A stretch of DNA of 64,000 nucleotides from Lachancea dasiensis (taxonomy: Eukaryota > Ascomycota > Saccharomycetes > Saccharomycetales > Saccharomycetaceae). A program made the translations under genes and the position numbers. The notes under the pieces are model-generated. The model was not told the DNA's origin. It saw only the letters and a program-made list of their open reading frames with translations, and did not search any database. This document shows positions 9,226 through 20,118 of this stretch, piece by piece. The stretch is taken from contig LT598455.1 in NCBI GenBank assembly GCA_900074725.1, positions 311,802 to 375,801 of the forward strand. Direction: 5' to 3'. Numbering within the stretch: the first letter of the stretch is position 1; each line of letters begins with the position of its first letter.

Positions 9226-10125
9226 ATGTCCTCGAACAATCGCAAGAAGCTTCTTTTAATGGGCCGTTCTGGTTCCGGAAAATCCTCAATGAGATCCATT
9301 ATTTTTAGCAACTACTCTGCTTTCGATACTCGTAGGTTAGGAGCCACCATCGATGTCGAACATTCTCATCTCAGATTTCTGGGCAACATGACTTTGAATC
9401 TGTGGGATTGCGGTGGTCAGGATGTGTTTATGGAGAATTATTTCTCGCAGCAGAAGGACCACATTTTCCAGATGGTCCAAGTACTTATCCATGTGTTTGA
9501 TGTCGAATCCCAAGAAGTTATCAAAGACATTGAGATTTTCACTAAGGCCCTGAGCCAGTTAAAGCAGTATTCATCGGACGCCAAGATTTTCGTCCTGCTT
9601 CACAAAATGGACTTGGTCCAGCGAGACAAGAGACAAGAGCTTTTCCAAATAATGATGAGTAAGCTACAAGAGACGTCATCGGCATACGGTTTCCCCAACC
9701 TCATTGGGTTCCCTACCTCTATCTGGGATGAGAGCCTTTACAAAGCGTGGTCTCAAATTATATGTTCTTTAATACCAAACATGGCCACTTATCAGTCCAA
9801 TTTACTAAAGTTGAAGAGTGTGATGGACGCTAGGGAAATCATTCTTTTCGAGCGAGCTACTTTCCTTGTGATATGTTCTAGCAATACGACTACGGGTGAG
9901 CTCTTAGACCCAAAGCGGTTTGAGAAAATTTCTAACATCATGAAGAACTTCAAGCAAAGTAGCATGAAATTGAAAAGCTCCTTCAAAACATTGGTGCTGG
10001 ACAACACTATATTTGTGAGTGAACTGTCCTCAAACATGATGTGCTTTATAGTACTGAACAACTCGGACGGTCCACAGGAACTGATACTTGAAAATATAAA
10101 AAAGGTAAGGGTACATTTTCAATAA
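9226..10125 (+). CDS. GTR1: Rag-family GTPase Gtr1
   Basis: RagA/B-type GTPase that pairs with Gtr2 in the EGO complex on the vacuole and signals amino-acid sufficiency to TORC1. The 299-residue protein carries the P loop GRSGSGKS (13-20), a switch region with GATIDVEHSHLRF, the WDCGGQD motif, HKMDL for guanine recognition, and a C-terminal roadblock-type domain. The open frame reaches further upstream only from a TTG codon; the ATG giving MSSNNRKKLLLMGRSG matches the yeast N terminus, so I start there. S. cerevisiae Gtr1 is about 310 aa. GTR1 and NDI1 are convergent neighbours here, as in S. cerevisiae (YML121W and YML120C). Confidence 0.96.
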   Translation: MSSNNRKKLLLMGRSGSGKSSMRSIIFSNYSAFDTRRLGATIDVEHSHLRFLGNMTLNLWDCGGQDVFMENYFSQQKDHIFQMVQVLIHVFDVESQEVIKDIEIFTKALSQLKQYSSDAKIFVLLHKMDLVQRDKRQELFQIMMSKLQETSSAYGFPNLIGFPTSIWDESLYKAWSQIICSLIPNMATYQSNLLKLKSVMDAREIILFERATFLVICSSNTTTGELLDPKRFEKISNIMKNFKQSSMKLKSSFKTLVLDNTIFVSELSSNMMCFIVLNNSDGPQELILENIKKVRVHFQ

Positions 10126-10463
10126 CCTGATGGCGATGGTATCGCATACAACGGCACGGACCACCATTCTTTAAAAGGACTTTGACACTAGTTAGTTGTG
10201 CAAAACATAGAACAAACGCCTGTTATCCGTTTGCTGACATTATTGGCATTCGCGAATTGATCACCTGATTTTCAGTTTAATTACACGATTTCGCTAATAA
10301 ATATTACCACGAAAGATAAATTGGCCCCAAAAGGCTTATCTCAAGCGTTTTCCTATGAATGTTAGTTGTTATAAAGAACAAAGCACACTGCTTCGTCCAC
10401 GGTTTTGAAAGTTTGATGTCTTTCTCTGCTCACTCGCTCCTGCGTTACAAGAAATAAAGTAGC
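10126..10463. other. GTR1-NDI1 convergent spacer
   Basis: Spacer between two converging genes. It should hold the 3' ends and polyadenylation signals of both. I see no further gene. Confidence 0.5.
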
Positions 10464-12014
10464 TTACAACTCTTTGAAACAGTCTCTTCTGAAAATGGCT
10501 AGCTTGAACCAATCGGCAATGACCTTGTATCTGGATCTGGCGGACAAAATCATCATAGCGTAAAGAACTCTCCAGATGTAGAAAGTCAACACACCGCCGC
10601 CAGTGTAAAAGGAGCGCTTACCATATGTGATGTTGGCAATTGCTTTCTCAGCACCCAAGTAGGCCAAAGCACCATAATGAATGTAGTCAAAAGGCTTGAT
10701 ACCCTTCTGCTCAAAGAAAAGATCAACCTTTTCGCTTCTTTGGGCCAACTCACTGTGAAAGTTAGGAGTCTTGGCCATCTTGTCAAAGATCTTAGCCAAG
10801 TATTCTGCTTGTTGGTGGGCAACTTGGGCGGTTGGTGGCAGACCAGAGAAAGCGTTGTCACCAACGGCGAAAATGTTGTTGGTACCCTTAACCAACATGT
10901 TGTGATTTACAGCCAAACCTCTTCTGGATTCGTTTTGTTGAGGAATTTTCTTGAAAAGGTCGGTGATTATGCTCACAGGCTTGTTACCAGTGGCCCAGAT
11001 CAGAGTACCGTAAGGAATGGTTTGTTCAGTGACCGAGTCGTCTTCAGCCTTTGTCTTGGCGACCAGGTGGTCTTTTTCGACTTTAGAAACAGCAGTTCTC
11101 AAGTGTACCTTGATAGAAGTTTTCTGCAATACGTCTTGGGCGTAAGAAGTAAGCTTGCGTTCGAACATGTTCAAAACAACTGGCAATGCCTCAACCAAAT
11201 GAATTTGAACCTCTTCGGCCACGGAAGGCATGAACCTTTTGAGATCTTGGTCGATGTAATCTTGCAATTCGCCAGCGGTCTCGACACCGGTTGGACCACC
11301 ACCCACAACAACAATGGTCAATAGACGCTTACGCTCAGGGTCACCTTTTGGAAGCAAGTTAGCTTTTTCAATGTTGGACAAAAACTTCTTACGGATCTCC
11401 AAGGAGTGTGGAATCTCCTTCAAAAAGTTACCGTGTTGTTCCACACCAGGGATACCGAAAGTGTTTGGTTCAGCACCCACGGCAGTGACCAAGTAATCGT
11501 ATTTTACCTCCGCAGCGTCTTGTTGAGTTAGACCCAAGTGGTTGTCTTCTTGTCCCAATTGAGCAACGGTAGAAACGGCCTGGATGGTGACAGTGTTTCT
11601 CTCTGGGTTGACGGAAGTGGCCTTGGCCTCATAGTAGGAGACGTTGCCCTTCTTCTTCAAGGCAAAGTTCACCACTGGTTCGATGATGGATTTTTCGTCC
11701 ACAGTACCTACTGGGGTAGAAGGCAGCAATGGGGTGAACAAAAAGTAGTTACGAGGAGATATCATGGTGACATTGTACTTTTTGGCATCGATGTTTTGGA
11801 GCAAAGAGATGGCACCCCATCCGGAACCAAGGACCACGACGTTGGGCTTATTGCCTGCATTGTTTTCGATCACTTTGTTGGTCTTGAAGGACGAAACGCC
11901 GCCTGCGGAGGCTTTTTCGACATTCCCAGCTCCCGAGGCGTGTCTTATTAGCCTGCGAGCCGCATTGAGCGCAGAAACACGAGCTGTGTTGCGCGAAGCG
12001 AAGTTCGAAAGCAT
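10464..12014 (-). CDS. NDI1: Internal rotenone-insensitive NADH:ubiquinone oxidoreductase
   Basis: Single-subunit NDH-2 enzyme on the matrix face of the mitochondrial inner membrane. It passes electrons from NADH to ubiquinone without pumping protons and replaces complex I in these yeasts. The 516-residue protein has a basic, Ser/Ala-rich presequence (about 1-40), an FAD-binding Rossmann motif GSGWGA (63-68), a second nucleotide motif [10 protein letters not shown] (236-245) for NADH, and the GDNAF motif of the FAD domain. The C terminus ([19 protein letters not shown], ending FRRDCFKEL) closely follows S. cerevisiae Ndi1 and not the external Nde1/Nde2. Length (513 in S. cerevisiae) and the GTR1 neighbour agree. 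Confidence 0.96.
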   Translation of the reverse strand: MLSNFASRNTARVSALNAARRLIRHASGAGNVEKASAGGVSSFKTNKVIENNAGNKPNVVVLGSGWGAISLLQNIDAKKYNVTMISPRNYFLFTPLLPSTPVGTVDEKSIIEPVVNFALKKKGNVSYYEAKATSVNPERNTVTIQAVSTVAQLGQEDNHLGLTQQDAAEVKYDYLVTAVGAEPNTFGIPGVEQHGNFLKEIPHSLEIRKKFLSNIEKANLLPKGDPERKRLLTIVVVGGGPTGVETAGELQDYIDQDLKRFMPSVAEEVQIHLVEALPVVLNMFERKLTSYAQDVLQKTSIKVHLRTAVSKVEKDHLVAKTKAEDDSVTEQTIPYGTLIWATGNKPVSIITDLFKKIPQQNESRRGLAVNHNMLVKGTNNIFAVGDNAFSGLPPTAQVAHQQAEYLAKIFDKMAKTPNFHSELAQRSEKVDLFFEQKGIKPFDYIHYGALAYLGAEKAIANITYGKRSFYTGGGVLTFYIWRVLYAMMILSARSRYKVIADWFKLAIFRRDCFKEL

Positions 12015-14868
12015 ATTAATGAGAAGAGAAGTAGTACTCGATGCTTGCCTGTTTACTCACTGGTCGAACTCAGGAGGTGGATTCTAAGCAACGTTAAGAG
12101 GGAGGAGTTGATGGGACTAGTTTCTTCCGTGTAATTTTTTTTTTTTCGTTCTTTCACAAACCCTATACTTTTATTGGAAGGATGTGAATGATAGAATTCA
12201 AAATCAAAGACTGTTGTTTCCTCTAGCTCTCTTCTTGGACAGTAAATCTGATCACCGAAGCCTTAATCAATGGACGGCCGCTGGCTTTATTAAGTCGTTG
12301 CGGTATATATAATTTGACCGACAGACAGAAGAAAAACTTTGTTTCTTACGATTCTTATCGACTGGCTCTGGCGCGTGTGTAGTTCTTAGCCGGTCCTGGC
12401 TCCGATCAGTTTTACTGTGACTGGGAACCACCTAAACGGAGCGTGATCTTGGACAAATGACGTACCGAGTGGGTTTTTTCAGGAAATCGCGAAACGAGCG
12501 ATGAGAAATACTGTGATTTTATTGGCTGAGAACAAAAAAACGGTGTGCGTAAAGCGAGCTAGAATGGCTGTTGACTGCATTGACAATGGAAACTCACGGC
12601 AATGAAAACTCCCAAAAATGAAAACTGTGGGGCTTGCAGAGATCTGGGAGATGGGCTCGAAAGAGTGCAGACAAGTATCCCATGCACGTGACTGTGAATA
12701 TATTGTGATCGCTTTTGACGATAAATTTAGGCCAGTACTCCGGAGGAGTATTTGGGCGGCTAAACCCTAGGTCTCACTCCGATCTTGGCCAGAGGACGAG
12801 TACCTCGAAATGGGAGAACAACAACAACGACGACGACGACAGAAGTAGTAATTAGTCTGGGAAGCTAGTTTGTGGCAGGCCGCCTTCAGCCTTTTTCATG
12901 ACAGCGGACTTTGCCGATATCGTTCGCAACAAAACGCAGGGCACGAAGTCAGAGAAGCAGGACTCAAAACCGCGACCAGTTTCATGCTGGATTGGGACAA
13001 GCCTGGGACCAGTAACCATGCATTTGATACCGTCTTACTCGGTCGTCTTTGAACCGTTTTGTTCTTGCCTAGTGTCCTGTGTGTGGTCAAACATGTACTG
13101 GAAGGTGAGCGGCAGCACCTCTTTTATTCCAGTCAACGTGAGAGATGACCGAACTTCGGGAGCACCGCCAATCCAGCGAGATTCTCCATTACTTCACGAA
13201 CCGGGGCAAAAAATCCATGCCACCTATCTACACAGCGGAGAATTAAAGCGACCATTCACGGCTATACGGTTTAGGATGTGCGAAGAATCCGAGGTATATT
13301 GGGGCCAGTGAACATCGGCAGTAGTCAAATTGCTCAAGATCATCGCGTAGCGCCTTTTAATGTGTGATGAGGGTGCTAAACATGGAGGGTTTGTGAGTCA
13401 CTTTGCGTTATCGGTTCTATAAAATCTGGTTCCTCGGTGGGATGCCATTTTTGTACATTTTTATACATTTTCGTAACCAAAATAAGCCGAGCGCAGTTGA
13501 AACGGGAACAAAAGCGACATCCGTTTATCGGACTACTGAATTTAGGGAATATCGTGCCGTGCAATCCTCATCTACCCACTATTCTCACGGAACTGGTTGG
13601 CTCATCATTTATTAGGTTTGTTGCCGGTTGTTTTACTGCCCATTTATCACTTCGTGGTGTCATTTCACTGCGTTGACGGAAATGACCTGGGTGCAGCTAG
13701 GGCCCCATAATCCAGATGCATTGCTGAGCTGCTAGATAACTGAAGCTGCTGGCTGAGGCATTTCTGCGCAATCGCCGTTCCTCTGAATACCCTTGGTAAT
13801 TCAACTGGTATACTTTCATTTTACTGACGTCGACTGTATCACTTTCTACTATACTGACACCGTGCTGATAGTCGTCGCATTGTGATAGGAACTCTCAAGA
13901 TGTCAGGATGATGTCAATAATCGGTCTCTGAAGATGGTTCAGGGACAGTCGAGGTTCAGCCTTCACTAGGAGCTAATATATAAGTAGAACTAATGGAAAC
14001 TAACTGAAATTTGATAGCTAGTCATCGGTAGAGAGAGAAAACTTATCGTGATTTGATTTATTTACCATATTCATATATTAAGCCCGGTAATGTCAAGACA
14101 ATGGTAGCCATTATGCAACTCAATACTATCCAAACAGTGCCAGATCACTACCAATCGATGCTTCTAATAGAAAACCTCCTGGTATTTCTAGCGTCAATGT
14201 AGAGCGATGCCGCATACAGCCTGATGCCACCTCACCTGTAAGCCAATCTCTCAGCCCAGCCTAAACGGACGCCATGCCTCTGGCTCTACCTGCGCTCTCC
14301 AGTTAATCATCCAGCCAAACTTTCACCTTCATTACGTTCCAAGTGATTCAGTGCATTCACCTTTCAGCAGTTCCTAGGTTTAAGTGGAAAACTGTTACTT
14401 TGATACCATAAAGTGATAGCTGCTTAGCACATATGCAGCCCACTAATCCCTCAAGAAGCCAGAAAGGTCCGTTCTTCTCTTAGGTTTTCGTTTCGAAATT
14501 AGGATCAAAACAGTCTTCCTTTTAGCGTTTTTTTTTTATCTCGGCACCTAATCGTATTTGAAAGTGCTCGCAATACCATGAAACACGTCGATCCTCTCTC
14601 ATGGTATCGGATGCTCGGTCAATTTGCCGACTCCGTCGTGCCAAATTGTAGTAGTTCGCTGTCATCCGGAGCTAATTTCTCGACTATTCCATAGTCTCCG
14701 GGTAACAGCTCTTGAAGGTTAGTGTATATAAAAAATTTTCCGTACTAATGTGAATGGAAAAAAGGACTCAAAGTTGTTAAAACTTTGGATCTTTCATTCA
14801 CAAACAGTACGTTTCTAGTACATCTATAGACTCATATTTGTACTAAAACAAGGATCAACTAGACTGCA
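12015..14868. other. Long NDI1-SSC1 divergent spacer (2.85 kb), no gene recognised
   Basis: Unusually long for such a compact genome. A trinucleotide run of ACA then ACG units is at about 12818-12840. Short frames, the longest 137 codons at 12898-13311, resemble nothing I know. A CACGTGAC box is near 12684, without the AT-rich tract and CCGAA element that would make a point centromere. T- and A-rich stretches near 12130 and 14525 look like promoter tracts for NDI1 and SSC1. I could not find a tRNA or recognise a snoRNA or snRNA. The stretch may hold an unrecognised ncRNA. Confidence 0.45.
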
Positions 14869-16812
14869 ATGCTCGGAGCTAAGTCTGTTTTGCGCAATTC
14901 TGCCCACCCGCTGCGCCAATTTGCGCGCATGAACTCCAACAAAGTTCAGGGCCAAGTCATTGGTATTGATTTGGGTACCACGAACTCTGCGGTGGCCATC
15001 ATGGAGGGTAAGGTGCCAAAGATTATCGAAAATGCCGAAGGTGCCAGAACCACACCATCGGTGGTGGCTTTCACCAAGGACGGCGAGCGTTTGGTGGGTA
15101 TCCCAGCCAAGCGTCAAGCCGTGGTTAACCCGGAAAACACTTTGTTTGCCACCAAGCGTCTGATTGGTCGCCGTTTCGAGGACACCGAGGTCCAAAGAGA
15201 CCTCAAGCAAGTCCCTTACAAGATCGTGAAGCACTCCAATGGAGACGCCTGGCTCGAAGCCAGAGGGCAAACCTACTCGCCTTCCCAAATTGGTGGTTTT
15301 GTGTTGAACAAGATGAAAGAAACCGCCGAGTCCTACCTAGGCAAGAACGTCAAGAATGCTGTGGTCACTGTCCCAGCTTACTTCAACGACTCTCAAAGAC
15401 AAGCCACTAAGGATGCTGGACAAATTGTCGGGTTGAACGTGCTACGTGTCGTCAACGAACCTACTGCTGCCGCTTTGGCTTACGGTTTGGAGAAGTCCGA
15501 CACCAAGGTTGTTGCTGTCTTCGACTTGGGTGGTGGTACTTTCGATATCTCCATCTTGGACATTGACAACGGTGTGTTCGAGGTCAAGTCCACCAACGGT
15601 GACACTCACTTGGGTGGTGAAGATTTCGACATCTACATGCTAAGAGAAATCGTTCAAAACTTCAAGAAGGAGTCTGGTATCGATTTGGAAAATGACCGTA
15701 TGGCCATTCAAAGAATCAGAGAGGCCGCCGAAAAGGCCAAGATCGAACTGTCCTCAACTGTGGCCACCGAGATCAACTTGCCTTTTATCACTGCTGATGC
15801 CTCTGGCCCTAAGCACATCAACATGAAGTTCACCAGAGCTCAATTCGAATCTCTAACCGAACCATTGGTCAAGAGAACCGTTGACCCTGTCAAGAAGGCT
15901 TTGAAGGACGCTTCCTTGAGCACCTCTGATGTTTCCGATGTTATTTTGGTCGGTGGTATGTCCAGAATGCCAAAGGTCGTTGAGACCGTCAAGTCTCTAT
16001 TCGGTAAGGAACCTTCCAAGGCCGTCAACCCCGATGAAGCTGTCGCTATTGGTGCCGCCATTCAGGGTGCTGTTTTGGCTGGTGAGGTCACTGACGTCTT
16101 GTTGCTAGATGTGACCCCCTTGTCCTTGGGTATCGAAACCTTGGGTGGTGTCTTTACCAGATTGATCCCAAGAAACACTACTATCCCAACCAAGAAATCT
16201 CAAATTTTCTCTACCGCTGCTGCTGGTCAAACCTCGGTGGAAATCAGAGTCTTCCAAGGTGAAAGAGAACTGGTTAGAGACAACAAGTTGATCGGTAACT
16301 TCACTTTGTCCGGTATTCCTCCAGCTCCAAAGGGTGTTCCACAAATTGAGGTTTCTTTCGACCTAGATGCCGATGGAATTATCAACGTCTCTGCTAGAGA
16401 CAAGGCTTCCAACAAGGATGCTTCCATCACTGTTGCCGGCTCGTCTGGTCTTTCTGACTCCGAGATCGAACAAATGGTTAACGACGCTGAAAAATACAGA
16501 GAGCAAGATGAAGCCAAGAAGAAGTCCATCGAATCTTCCAACAAGGCTGATCAACTTGCCAACGATACCGAAAGCTCTTTGAAGGAATTTGAAGCCAAGA
16601 TTGACAAGGCCGAAGCCCAAAAGGTCAAGGACCAAATCACTTCGTTGAGAGAAATTGTTGCCAGAGTGCAATCTGGTGAAGAAGTCGATGCCGAAGAATT
16701 GAAGACTAAGACCGACGAATTGCAAACTGCCTCCATGAAGTTGTTTGAGCAAATGTACAAGAACGATGCTGCTAACAACTCTAACCCTGAAGGTGGTGAG
16801 CCTAAGCAGTAA
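14869..16812 (+). CDS. SSC1: Mitochondrial Hsp70 (mortalin type)
   Basis: Matrix Hsp70 that drives protein import as the ATPase of the TIM23 motor and folds imported proteins with Mdj1 and Mge1. The 647-residue protein begins with a basic presequence (about 1-25), then the Hsp70 signatures IDLGTTNS (33-40), [11 protein letters not shown] and [13 protein letters not shown] in the ATPase domain, the [14 protein letters not shown] linker and substrate domain, and a helical lid ending in an acidic tail. The GGMSRMP form of the third signature and the presequence mark the mitochondrial paralogue. Codon use is strongly biased (TTG for Leu, GGT for Gly), as expected for high expression. SSC1 is beside VPS55, as in S. 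cerevisiae. SSC3-type duplicates cannot be told apart from it here, but synteny favours SSC1. Confidence 0.96.
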   Translation: MLGAKSVLRNSAHPLRQFARMNSNKVQGQVIGIDLGTTNSAVAIMEGKVPKIIENAEGARTTPSVVAFTKDGERLVGIPAKRQAVVNPENTLFATKRLIGRRFEDTEVQRDLKQVPYKIVKHSNGDAWLEARGQTYSPSQIGGFVLNKMKETAESYLGKNVKNAVVTVPAYFNDSQRQATKDAGQIVGLNVLRVVNEPTAAALAYGLEKSDTKVVAVFDLGGGTFDISILDIDNGVFEVKSTNGDTHLGGEDFDIYMLREIVQNFKKESGIDLENDRMAIQRIREAAEKAKIELSSTVATEINLPFITADASGPKHINMKFTRAQFESLTEPLVKRTVDPVKKALKDASLSTSDVSDVILVGGMSRMPKVVETVKSLFGKEPSKAVNPDEAVAIGAAIQGAVLAGEVTDVLLLDVTPLSLGIETLGGVFTRLIPRNTTIPTKKSQIFSTAAAGQTSVEIRVFQGERELVRDNKLIGNFTLSGIPPAPKGVPQIEVSFDLDADGIINVSARDKASNKDASITVAGSSGLSDSEIEQMVNDAEKYREQDEAKKKSIESSNKADQLANDTESSLKEFEAKIDKAEAQKVKDQITSLREIVARVQSGEEVDAEELKTKTDELQTASMKLFEQMYKNDAANNSNPEGGEPKQ

Positions 16813-17182
16813 GTGGAAGGATACTTCGCCAGTTTATGCTACCCCACTCGCGTGCCCGCATTTTCCATTCTCATCAACATCCCACCATTCTGTTCCTATT
16901 TTGTTGAACACGACTATAGTATGAAAACCCAACGTGTATAAGCTTGTATATAGATATCACAATAAGATGCGGGTGGTTTTCTAATACATCATGGACTAGA
17001 GGTTGATTATCCTGATAAAATGTTGACGACTAGGCAGCTCCTGAGCGATGCTCACGTTTCACGAACACACCGCCTTGATGGAATTTGAGATTCCTTCAAC
17101 GACCCGAAAGCTATGAGACCTGAATGCAAGATATAAGTATTAACGGAGAATTGCATATAAAAGCTACCGAACCATAAGAATA
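16813..17182. other. SSC1-VPS55 spacer
   Basis: Contains the SSC1 3' end and the VPS55 promoter. The genes are tandem on the plus strand. No other feature is evident. Confidence 0.5.
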
Positions 17183-17721
17183 ATGGGTCTAACGGTGTCT
17201 CCATTGACTCGCATTATCTCGCTGTCAGGCTTCCTTGCTCTAGGATTTCTACTAGTCATTTTGAGTTGTGCTTTGTTTCACAACTACTACCCTCTTTTCG
17301 ATAGTAAGTTCAACAATTTGAAAGCGCTCGTGCCTTCCTTGTCGCCGCTTGTCGCTGGCCCATTCGTTGTGGCCAAATAGCATATGAAAGTTACTAACCT
17401 AATCATCCTTCACTCTCAGTTCTCCTCTTTTTAGCTGCTCCAGTTCCCAATGCCCTCTTTAGCAAGCGCAATTTCGAATCAAATGATTTCATGAGCGACT
17501 CCAACAGTAACGTCGAGGACGTGGGTCATTTTTTCACAGGCCTACTGGTCACAAGTGGATTAGCACTACCCACCGTGTTCTACCACTGCCAATTAATCAA
17601 CCATTACAGTTGTATTATGAGCACAGCCGGAGGTGTGATCATTTACCTTAGCATAGTTGTATTTTCGTGGTTTTTTAATTCCGGGTGGGATGACGAAGAC
17701 GACGGAATGTTTGGTTACTAA
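17183..17721 (+). CDS. VPS55: Vps55, endosomal membrane protein (spliced, two exons)
   Basis: Small four-helix membrane protein (OB-RGRP/VPS55 family) that works with Vps68 in late-endosome to vacuole sorting. Exons are 17183-17303 and 17420-17721. The intron (17304-17419, 116 nt) has 5' GTAAGT, a perfect TACTAAC branch site at 17392-17398 and a CTCAG acceptor, splitting an Ile codon between bases 1 and 2. Joined, they give 140 residues, the same length as S. cerevisiae Vps55, with the family stretches GFLALGFLLVILSCALF, HNYYPLFDI, APVPNALF, DFMSDS, HFFTGLLVTSGLALP and VFYHCQLI. As far as I recall the S. cerevisiae gene has no intron, so the intron is a point of interest. The gene neighbours SSC1, as in S. 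cerevisiae. Confidence 0.95.
17304..17419 (+). other. VPS55 intron
   Basis: Begins GTAAGT, carries TACTAAC 21 nt before the AG at 17418-17419, and its removal restores the conserved reading frame through HNYYPLFDILLFLAAPVPN. Reading through it would stop after 65 codons and lose three of the four membrane segments. Confidence 0.94.
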
Positions 17722-17855
17722 GTAGGAAACAACTTTAACAGAAGAAAGGTAATATTTTGACGCAGCGGTGAACGATGTCCAAGGCGCGTTTGAAGATGAA
17801 CTAAAAAGTCTCGGTTAGCCGGCGTAGTCTTTTGTTAAGAGCTGGAAGTGCAAAA

Positions 17856-17927
17856 AGGTCTTACCCGGATTCGAACCGGGGTTGTTCGGATCAAAACCGA
17901 AAGTGATAACCACTACACTATAAAACC
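17856..17927 (-). tRNA. tRNA-Gln (UUG), second copy
   Basis: 72 nt, with the same sequence as the gene at 7695-7766 throughout what I compared, including A box, B box (GGTTCGAATCC) and anticodon TTG. The T run of the terminator follows on the minus strand. Flanking DNA differs from that of the first copy, apart from the repeat about 100 bp upstream. Confidence 0.96.
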
Positions 17928-18028
17928 AATTATAGGAAACATAGATATTATTGGCCATTCTATACAAGCGGTGAAATCACGGAGCTCATGAACAATCATC
18001 ATAACGTAAACTAAAATAAAAAAGCTGC

Positions 18029-18342
18029 TGACCGACAAGGGAACTACTAGATCTCATTAGTATTCAATATTGACTTGCTTCTCCTTCATCTAATCTTCGT
18101 AGTTGTTCTGATCGATCGGTCTTCTTTTGTGTGTTTTCCTGGGCTCTGGCCCAACTCTGAGAAGGTCAGATTGAGGTATGGTCTCGCGGCCTCGTATCAT
18201 CTCGACTGCGGCCAGCTGAGCTTGCATCATGCTATCTTATCAGTGCTTCACGGCAACGTGAACTTGCCGAACAGTCTCTGACCCAGTTCCTGTCATGATT
18301 CTTATTCGTATCACTTATTACTATTCCTGTCGTTCCGCGACA
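18029..18342 (-). mobile_element. Decayed solo-LTR-like repeat, copy B
   Basis: Partner of copy A at 7856-8159. It shares the agatctcattagtattca end and scattered similarity to the far end, where tgtcgttccgcgaca forms a small inverted repeat. It lies about 100 bp upstream of the second tRNA-Gln gene, in the same relative orientation as copy A. The likely class is a solo LTR of a Ty-type element; I cannot assign copia or gypsy. The divergence from copy A implies considerable age. It is broken and non-coding. Ends are approximate. Confidence 0.5.
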
Positions 18343-18799
18343 GACCTCATTTAGAGGTTTTTAAAGGATAAAAACCCTTCACCTACACACTCGTGTTCAG
18401 CGTGAAAGTCAAGGATATTTTGATAAAGTATATTACAGGTACTACAGGCTGTCATCAAATTAGCATTTCCCTATATTGTTATTATTCTAGTGTACGTTGA
18501 TTTCTAACTATGATTATGTAGTTCCAGTTTGCTGCATAGAGATTCCCAATAGCGCTTATTGAAAGCTTATGAGGTGTGTTGGATGAGGATTAGAAAACAC
18601 ATGAGGAATAATTGTACGTGTCCACTCAATAATTTTAAGGCTTTTTGATTTGAAGAATACTATCTCGAACATCCTTCGAACAAATTTTCAATATAATGTT
18701 AAGATAGTAACGAAGAAGACAGGGGTCACTTCGATCACTTGAGAAAATACTGCTTTCCATAAAAGTGGCGATATCGAACATTACCCGTCGAACAGGGTT

Positions 18800-18982
18800 A
18801 TGACTTCCACTACTTCATTCATAGTCAGAAAAGAGGTGTATAAGTATGGATATCAAGTAAGTTTTCGTAGGAAAAAACAAATCATCGGCAAATGGCTTGG
18901 CAGCATGGAAGAATTACAAGCAGCTTACAAGCAGCTTACCTTAGAAGACGATTTCTTGAGATTTTCGAAATATTACAATTGA
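18800..18982 (+). CDS. Small hypothetical protein, 60 residues
   Basis: An ATG-started frame with basic and aromatic character: VYKYGYQVSFRRKKQIIGKW, then SMEELQAAYKQLTLED. The arrangement of a GYxVxFRRKKQ strand, GKWLGS and a helix with EELQAAY loosely recalls a small AP2-type DNA-binding fold, but this is only an impression. Inside it an 11-bp unit (acaagcagctt) is repeated in tandem. It lies between a repeat relic and PIB1, so it could be a remnant of a mobile element or chance. I do not recognise it. Confidence 0.25.
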   Translation: MTSTTSFIVRKEVYKYGYQVSFRRKKQIIGKWLGSMEELQAAYKQLTLEDDFLRFSKYYN

Positions 18983-19218
18983 TTGACACATATATCATAT
19001 ATCACATATAACGAAATACATCAGATCGGGTGGTCCCTCATGAAACTCTGTTACCAGATTACTCATTGGCAATACTCCGTGGTCCAGTCCACAGGCATAG
19101 GACCACTAAGAGAACAGCGATTAGAGGGGGGTACAGCGAAGGGGCTTATATAGCTTGGGATTCTGTCTGTATAACACTAAAAGCTCCGTTCAATAAGAGC
19201 ATTGAATAGCCGATTGAT

Positions 19219-20118
19219 ATGCCGGGGCAGGAATTTGTCAATGCCTTTGCAGAGTGGCAAGCTGACGATTTGATTCAAAACTGTTTGAATTGCCAGATAC
19301 GATTTACCTTTCTGGTTCGCAAACATCATTGTAGATGCTGTGGTGGGATCTTTTGCGCCAACTGCAGTGATAAATTTCTTTGGTATAAGAAACGCAGAGT
19401 AAAAGTGGTGAAGCGCAAAGATGAAATGGAAGCCAATGAGATCCCACCTCATAGGACTTGCATTCCATGTAGTGAGAATTTGGTGCAAATGCGGTTGGTT
19501 GTTACAAAATGGGGTGACAGAAGTAGCATCTCACAGGCAGCAGTCGATAGGATCAATACCAGATCCCATCGTAATCGGGTTGTTAGCGACCTTGGTGCTG
19601 AACCTACGATAAGTGCTCCTAGCTCATCTTCGGCTTCATCTATTCAAGCTAACGAAGTTGCAAAGATCACAAGCTCAACTGAGGATCCTCGCGTGGTAGA
19701 TCAGGATGCTTATAGGTGCCCTATTTGCAACCTGGATCTGTTCAAGGTCGCAGAGCCAGAGTCAATCGAACACATTCAGCATTGTATTTACAATGCGGAG
19801 CTGACACAACAGCACCGTCCAATGCATGGCATTTTGTCTAGTTCCGCCAAGCCGCCACTTCCGCACAACAGAATGCTAGTTTACACAATACCACCGGGCA
19901 TGAGTGGATCGGGATCCCCCAATTTGGAAAATAGTGAGTGCCCCATATGTTTCGAGGACATGAAAACGGGCGACAAAGTAGGAAGGTTGGAATGCTTATG
20001 TGTGTTTCATTATGATTGCATCAAGAGCTGGTTCAAAAAAAAATCTCAAAAAGCTACTGCCACATCTGCGAAGATAGCTAACAAAAATTTTTGCCCGCTG
20101 CACGATGCGGTTTTTTGA
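19219..20118 (+). CDS. PIB1: FYVE-RING E3 ubiquitin ligase Pib1
   Basis: Membrane-bound E3 ubiquitin ligase of endosome and vacuole that binds phosphatidylinositol 3-phosphate. The 299-residue protein has an N-terminal FYVE finger: Cys pairs at 22/25, 38/41, 46/49 and 81/84 with the lipid-binding [10 protein letters not shown] (34-43). A Ser-rich linker follows, then a further small Cys/His group CPIC...HIQHC (167-189), and a C-terminal RING: C241, C244, C259/C261, H264, C267, C292, with H295. S. cerevisiae Pib1 is about 286 aa. It converges on SSF1 with about 170 bp between, the same pairing as PIB1 and SSF2 in S. cerevisiae. Confidence 0.92.
   Translation: MPGQEFVNAFAEWQADDLIQNCLNCQIRFTFLVRKHHCRCCGGIFCANCSDKFLWYKKRRVKVVKRKDEMEANEIPPHRTCIPCSENLVQMRLVVTKWGDRSSISQAAVDRINTRSHRNRVVSDLGAEPTISAPSSSSASSIQANEVAKITSSTEDPRVVDQDAYRCPICNLDLFKVAEPESIEHIQHCIYNAELTQQHRPMHGILSSSAKPPLPHNRMLVYTIPPGMSGSGSPNLENSECPICFEDMKTGDKVGRLECLCVFHYDCIKSWFKKKSQKATATSAKIANKNFCPLHDAVF

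Larger units (their letters stand above)
17928..19218. other. tRNA-Gln to PIB1 spacer
   Basis: Holds the LTR-like repeat copy B and one intact 60-codon frame, listed separately. The rest, about 18343-18799 and 18983-19218, shows no recognisable gene. The last 100 bp should contain the PIB1 promoter. Confidence 0.5.

Noticed and set aside
11538-11951. Long frames opposite NDI1, SSC1, CTI6 and the ESL gene
   Set aside because: They are complementary-strand shadows of biased codon use in well-supported genes and match no family.
12684-12691. CACGTGAC as a centromere CDEI element
   Set aside because: No AT-rich CDEII of about 80-170 bp and no CCGAA-containing CDEIII lies on the required side.
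12898-13311. 137-codon frame in the NDI1-SSC1 gap
   Set aside because: No family resemblance, no domain pattern and ordinary composition; treated as chance in a long spacer.
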